Shown here in pieces: positions 61,971 to 64,000 of a stretch of DNA of 64,000 nucleotides. How positions within the stretch are numbered: the stretch's first letter is position 1; each line of letters opens with the position of its first letter. Source of the stretch: Karalla daura (taxonomy: Eukaryota; Chordata; Actinopteri; Chaetodontiformes; Leiognathidae); the NCBI GenBank assembly GCA_029224185.1, contig CM055190.1, positions 16,805,320-16,869,319 on the forward strand, given 5' to 3'. The notes under the pieces are model-generated. The model saw only the letters and a program-made list of their open reading frames with translations. It made no database searches and was not told the origin of the DNA. The position numbers and the translations under genes are program-made.

Positions 61971-63539
61971 AACCGTGTGTGTGTGTGTGTGTGCGCACAG
62001 AGAAGCTTTTTAGAATGACAGATGTAGCACAAATGTACTGTTGTAAAAAACCGAGAAGCACAGTCAGTGGATTTTTTACCTTAATAAAAGCACCTGAAAC
62101 ACAACAGAGTTGCTGTAAATATCGAGTGAAGCAAAAGCTCCGGCAGTGGTTTTATATGTATTCAAGAAACCAGCATCTGACATCTTCACATTTCCAAAAA
62201 GCAGCCATGTACTTCTAGAAAGGACCCAAGGGGAAGCCATAGAAAAGGGTGATTCAAAATAGCTATGGGTAGGAGGCTTTTATTAACAGAGTGGATTCAC
62301 GGTTAAAGGTGCTCTGTAATATGAGTCGCTCCGAGAAACAGACATGGCTACATGGCAGAGCAAACACTGGGCACTCAGTGTTTTTATTACTCCTTCTGCA
62401 CCACCAGCACATTTCTTCAATAACTGTTTAACAGGAGAGAATTAAGAGCTTACATGGACCCTGATCCTAACGTGAAAAGACTCCACTGTCTGCATGATCG
62501 CAGGCAGACAGAAAACTAAGCAACCTCACAGCAAAAGGGATGAATATGAAATTCTAGGGTTTTCCCTAAATGCACACAGTGGCCTTTCTTCAGATAATAC
62601 TCCAAGGATATTCTCTCATTCATTGTGAAAGCTTCAGTTATTCATTAGCAGACAAATTAGATGCAATCAGAATTTTAAATAAAAGCATCAGTGTGCATGT
62701 TGTCCAATTCTTATTGCTCTATCTTGACAGCAGTGTTATTTTGATGCCTGATTTTCCTCCCCATACCTTTTAAATCCCAGTGCAGGAATATTTGTATGAA
62801 AGAATGTCCAGTGGGAAATAAGGTGTTTTACAGCTATTATAGCAAACAAAATTATTTCAACCTCGGGGCAAACACAATATTTCACCAACATGACCCCATC
62901 TCACCCACCACATGATGGAGTAACCACACGGATCCTATCAGTAAACATGAACTGGACAACCAAGATCCACATGTCTGAAGAGCTTCTGATAGCACAGCTG
63001 CTGTCAATGTATGCATAAATATACAAAATAAACATGCACTAGTCTATACTGTAGCTTCTCATCCAAGTATTGAATGCCATTTTTCCTTGGTAATTGTATG
63101 ATCAAGAGCAACGAGTGGGGATGTAAGATGTGACATTGTGTTTTACTAAACAGAAAAATAGGAAAAAGGAGGTGATTGTAATTCCAAAACCTCTTTCAGC
63201 AGACCGCTCCCCGGTTCTGCAGTACAATCAAAAAGTCACAATATCACTATAGTCTGTCTGCAGGTAACCAAATTGGACACATTCTTTTCCCCCACTGAAA
63301 ACCCCCCAAACTAATTCAATCACGAGCCCGGGCTTTTCCAGAAACATATCAACTGCTGACAAGCAATTTTACAGTTCAGCTTGAGCTCAGTAATCACAGC
63401 CTAGCATGTGTTCTCTGGAACATGACACTTGTGCTAATATGTTCTGCAGTGGTTTCCATAAAAGACAGAAAAAAACCTCACAGTTAAAAACTCAGCCTCC
63501 AATCCAAAAAAGACCACTGTAATTTGCAATATTACACTG

Positions 63540-63602
63540 CGATGTAAAGAGTCCAATTCCTTGTATGCAGTCTTGGCCAATAAAGCCATTTCTGATTCTA
63601 TA
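63540..63602 (-). repeat. LINE-type 3'-end fragment in the first tox3 intron
   Basis: Read on the minus strand it is TAGAATCAGAAATGGCTTTA, TTGGCCAAGACTGCATACAA, GGAATTGGACTC. This matches the widespread fish motif in which AATCAGAA is followed by CTTTATTGGCCAAGTATG and ACAAGGAATTTGACT. Confidence 0.6.
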
Positions 63603-64000
63603 TATTATTTTATGCAATTTCCTTTCAGATTCTGCCTACCGCCGTTTTGAAGTCTCTCATTCAGTGACAGGGGGGGTTGAACACACCAGTGCTGCACCGT
63701 TTCCTCTCCTGTAATCCTGGTCAGGCCTCTTGTACCCTCTGTAAAACTTATCTCCTGATTCCCCAGGTCCTGCTCACCAAATACATGCTCATTTTCAACC
63801 CAATTCAGCATTAACACTCTGCAGCTGCCTCTCTGGTTATCACAGGGCCTATTCACGCCCAGCAGGTTCCTGTGTGAGCCGTGCCGAGCTGACATATATA
63901 GATATATTTCCTCCTATGTGTGCAGAAGTCAATTTGTAAAGCAACTCCACCACACAGCATGTCCACACAGTTGGCCTGCAACCTGTGTTCTGATCTGCAG

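Larger units (their letters stand above)
59404..64000 (-). other. tox3: Part of the first tox3 intron (at least 4.6 kb, continues off the right edge)
   Basis: No first coding exon was found on the minus strand here. The interval holds short GT runs (59799-59816 and about 61976-61993), two non-repetitive CNE-like blocks (60580-60730 and 61490-61970) and a LINE-type fragment at 63540-63602. A 96-codon minus-strand open frame at 63605-63895 has no recognisable similarity. An upstream alternative first exon cannot be excluded. Confidence 0.7.

Noticed and set aside
63605..63895. Minus-strand 96-codon frame near the right edge as a possible first tox3 exon
   Set aside because: It does not contain the expected TOX3 N-terminal motif and has an in-frame stop before any plausible donor; it lies next to a LINE fragment.

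Overview
The window looks like teleost fish genomic DNA: AT-rich, intron-containing, and rich in long microsatellites and fish-type SINE and LINE remnants. It holds one recognisable protein-coding gene, on the minus strand: tox3, an HMG-box transcription factor with a glutamine-rich C-terminus. Six coding exons are visible between 59403 and 44619. The first coding exon, promoter and 5'UTR lie beyond the right edge. The six exons join in frame, all in phase 0, and give 572 residues ending in a stop codon, close to the usual size of vertebrate TOX3 once a short first exon is added.

Layout. 1-42.9 kb: gene-free DNA downstream of tox3, with about seven degraded copies of one tRNA-derived SINE (V-SINE-like), several LINE 3'-end fragments, long microsatellites (a 250-bp GATA array, an ATGG array, CA/TG and TA arrays, a TATC array), and blocks of non-repetitive, motif-dense sequence that look like candidate conserved non-coding elements. 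42.9-44.6 kb: AT-rich probable 3'UTR. 44.6-46.5 kb: compact cluster of the last four exons, covering the pre-HMG linker, the nuclear localisation signal, the HMG box (split over two exons) and the polyQ tail. 46.5-59.4 kb: two introns of about 6 kb flanking the exon that encodes the acidic, proline-rich N-terminal region, then the short second exon. 59.4-64 kb: part of the long first intron, with candidate regulatory blocks and one LINE fragment at the far end.

None of the short open frames outside the tox3 exons resembles a known protein; they read as chance frames or translated simple repeats. I found no tRNA, rRNA, CRISPR array, intact transposase or second gene, and nothing that amounts to a new biological system. 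The points most worth a second look are the fully symmetric exon structure (any internal exon can be skipped in frame, including half of the HMG box), the uninterrupted CAG run in the polyQ domain, a CTCF-like motif and CNE-like blocks in the desert, a 15-bp perfect inverted repeat, and the inverted pair of GATA arrays. Conservation claims here are inference from sequence texture, since no alignment could be run.
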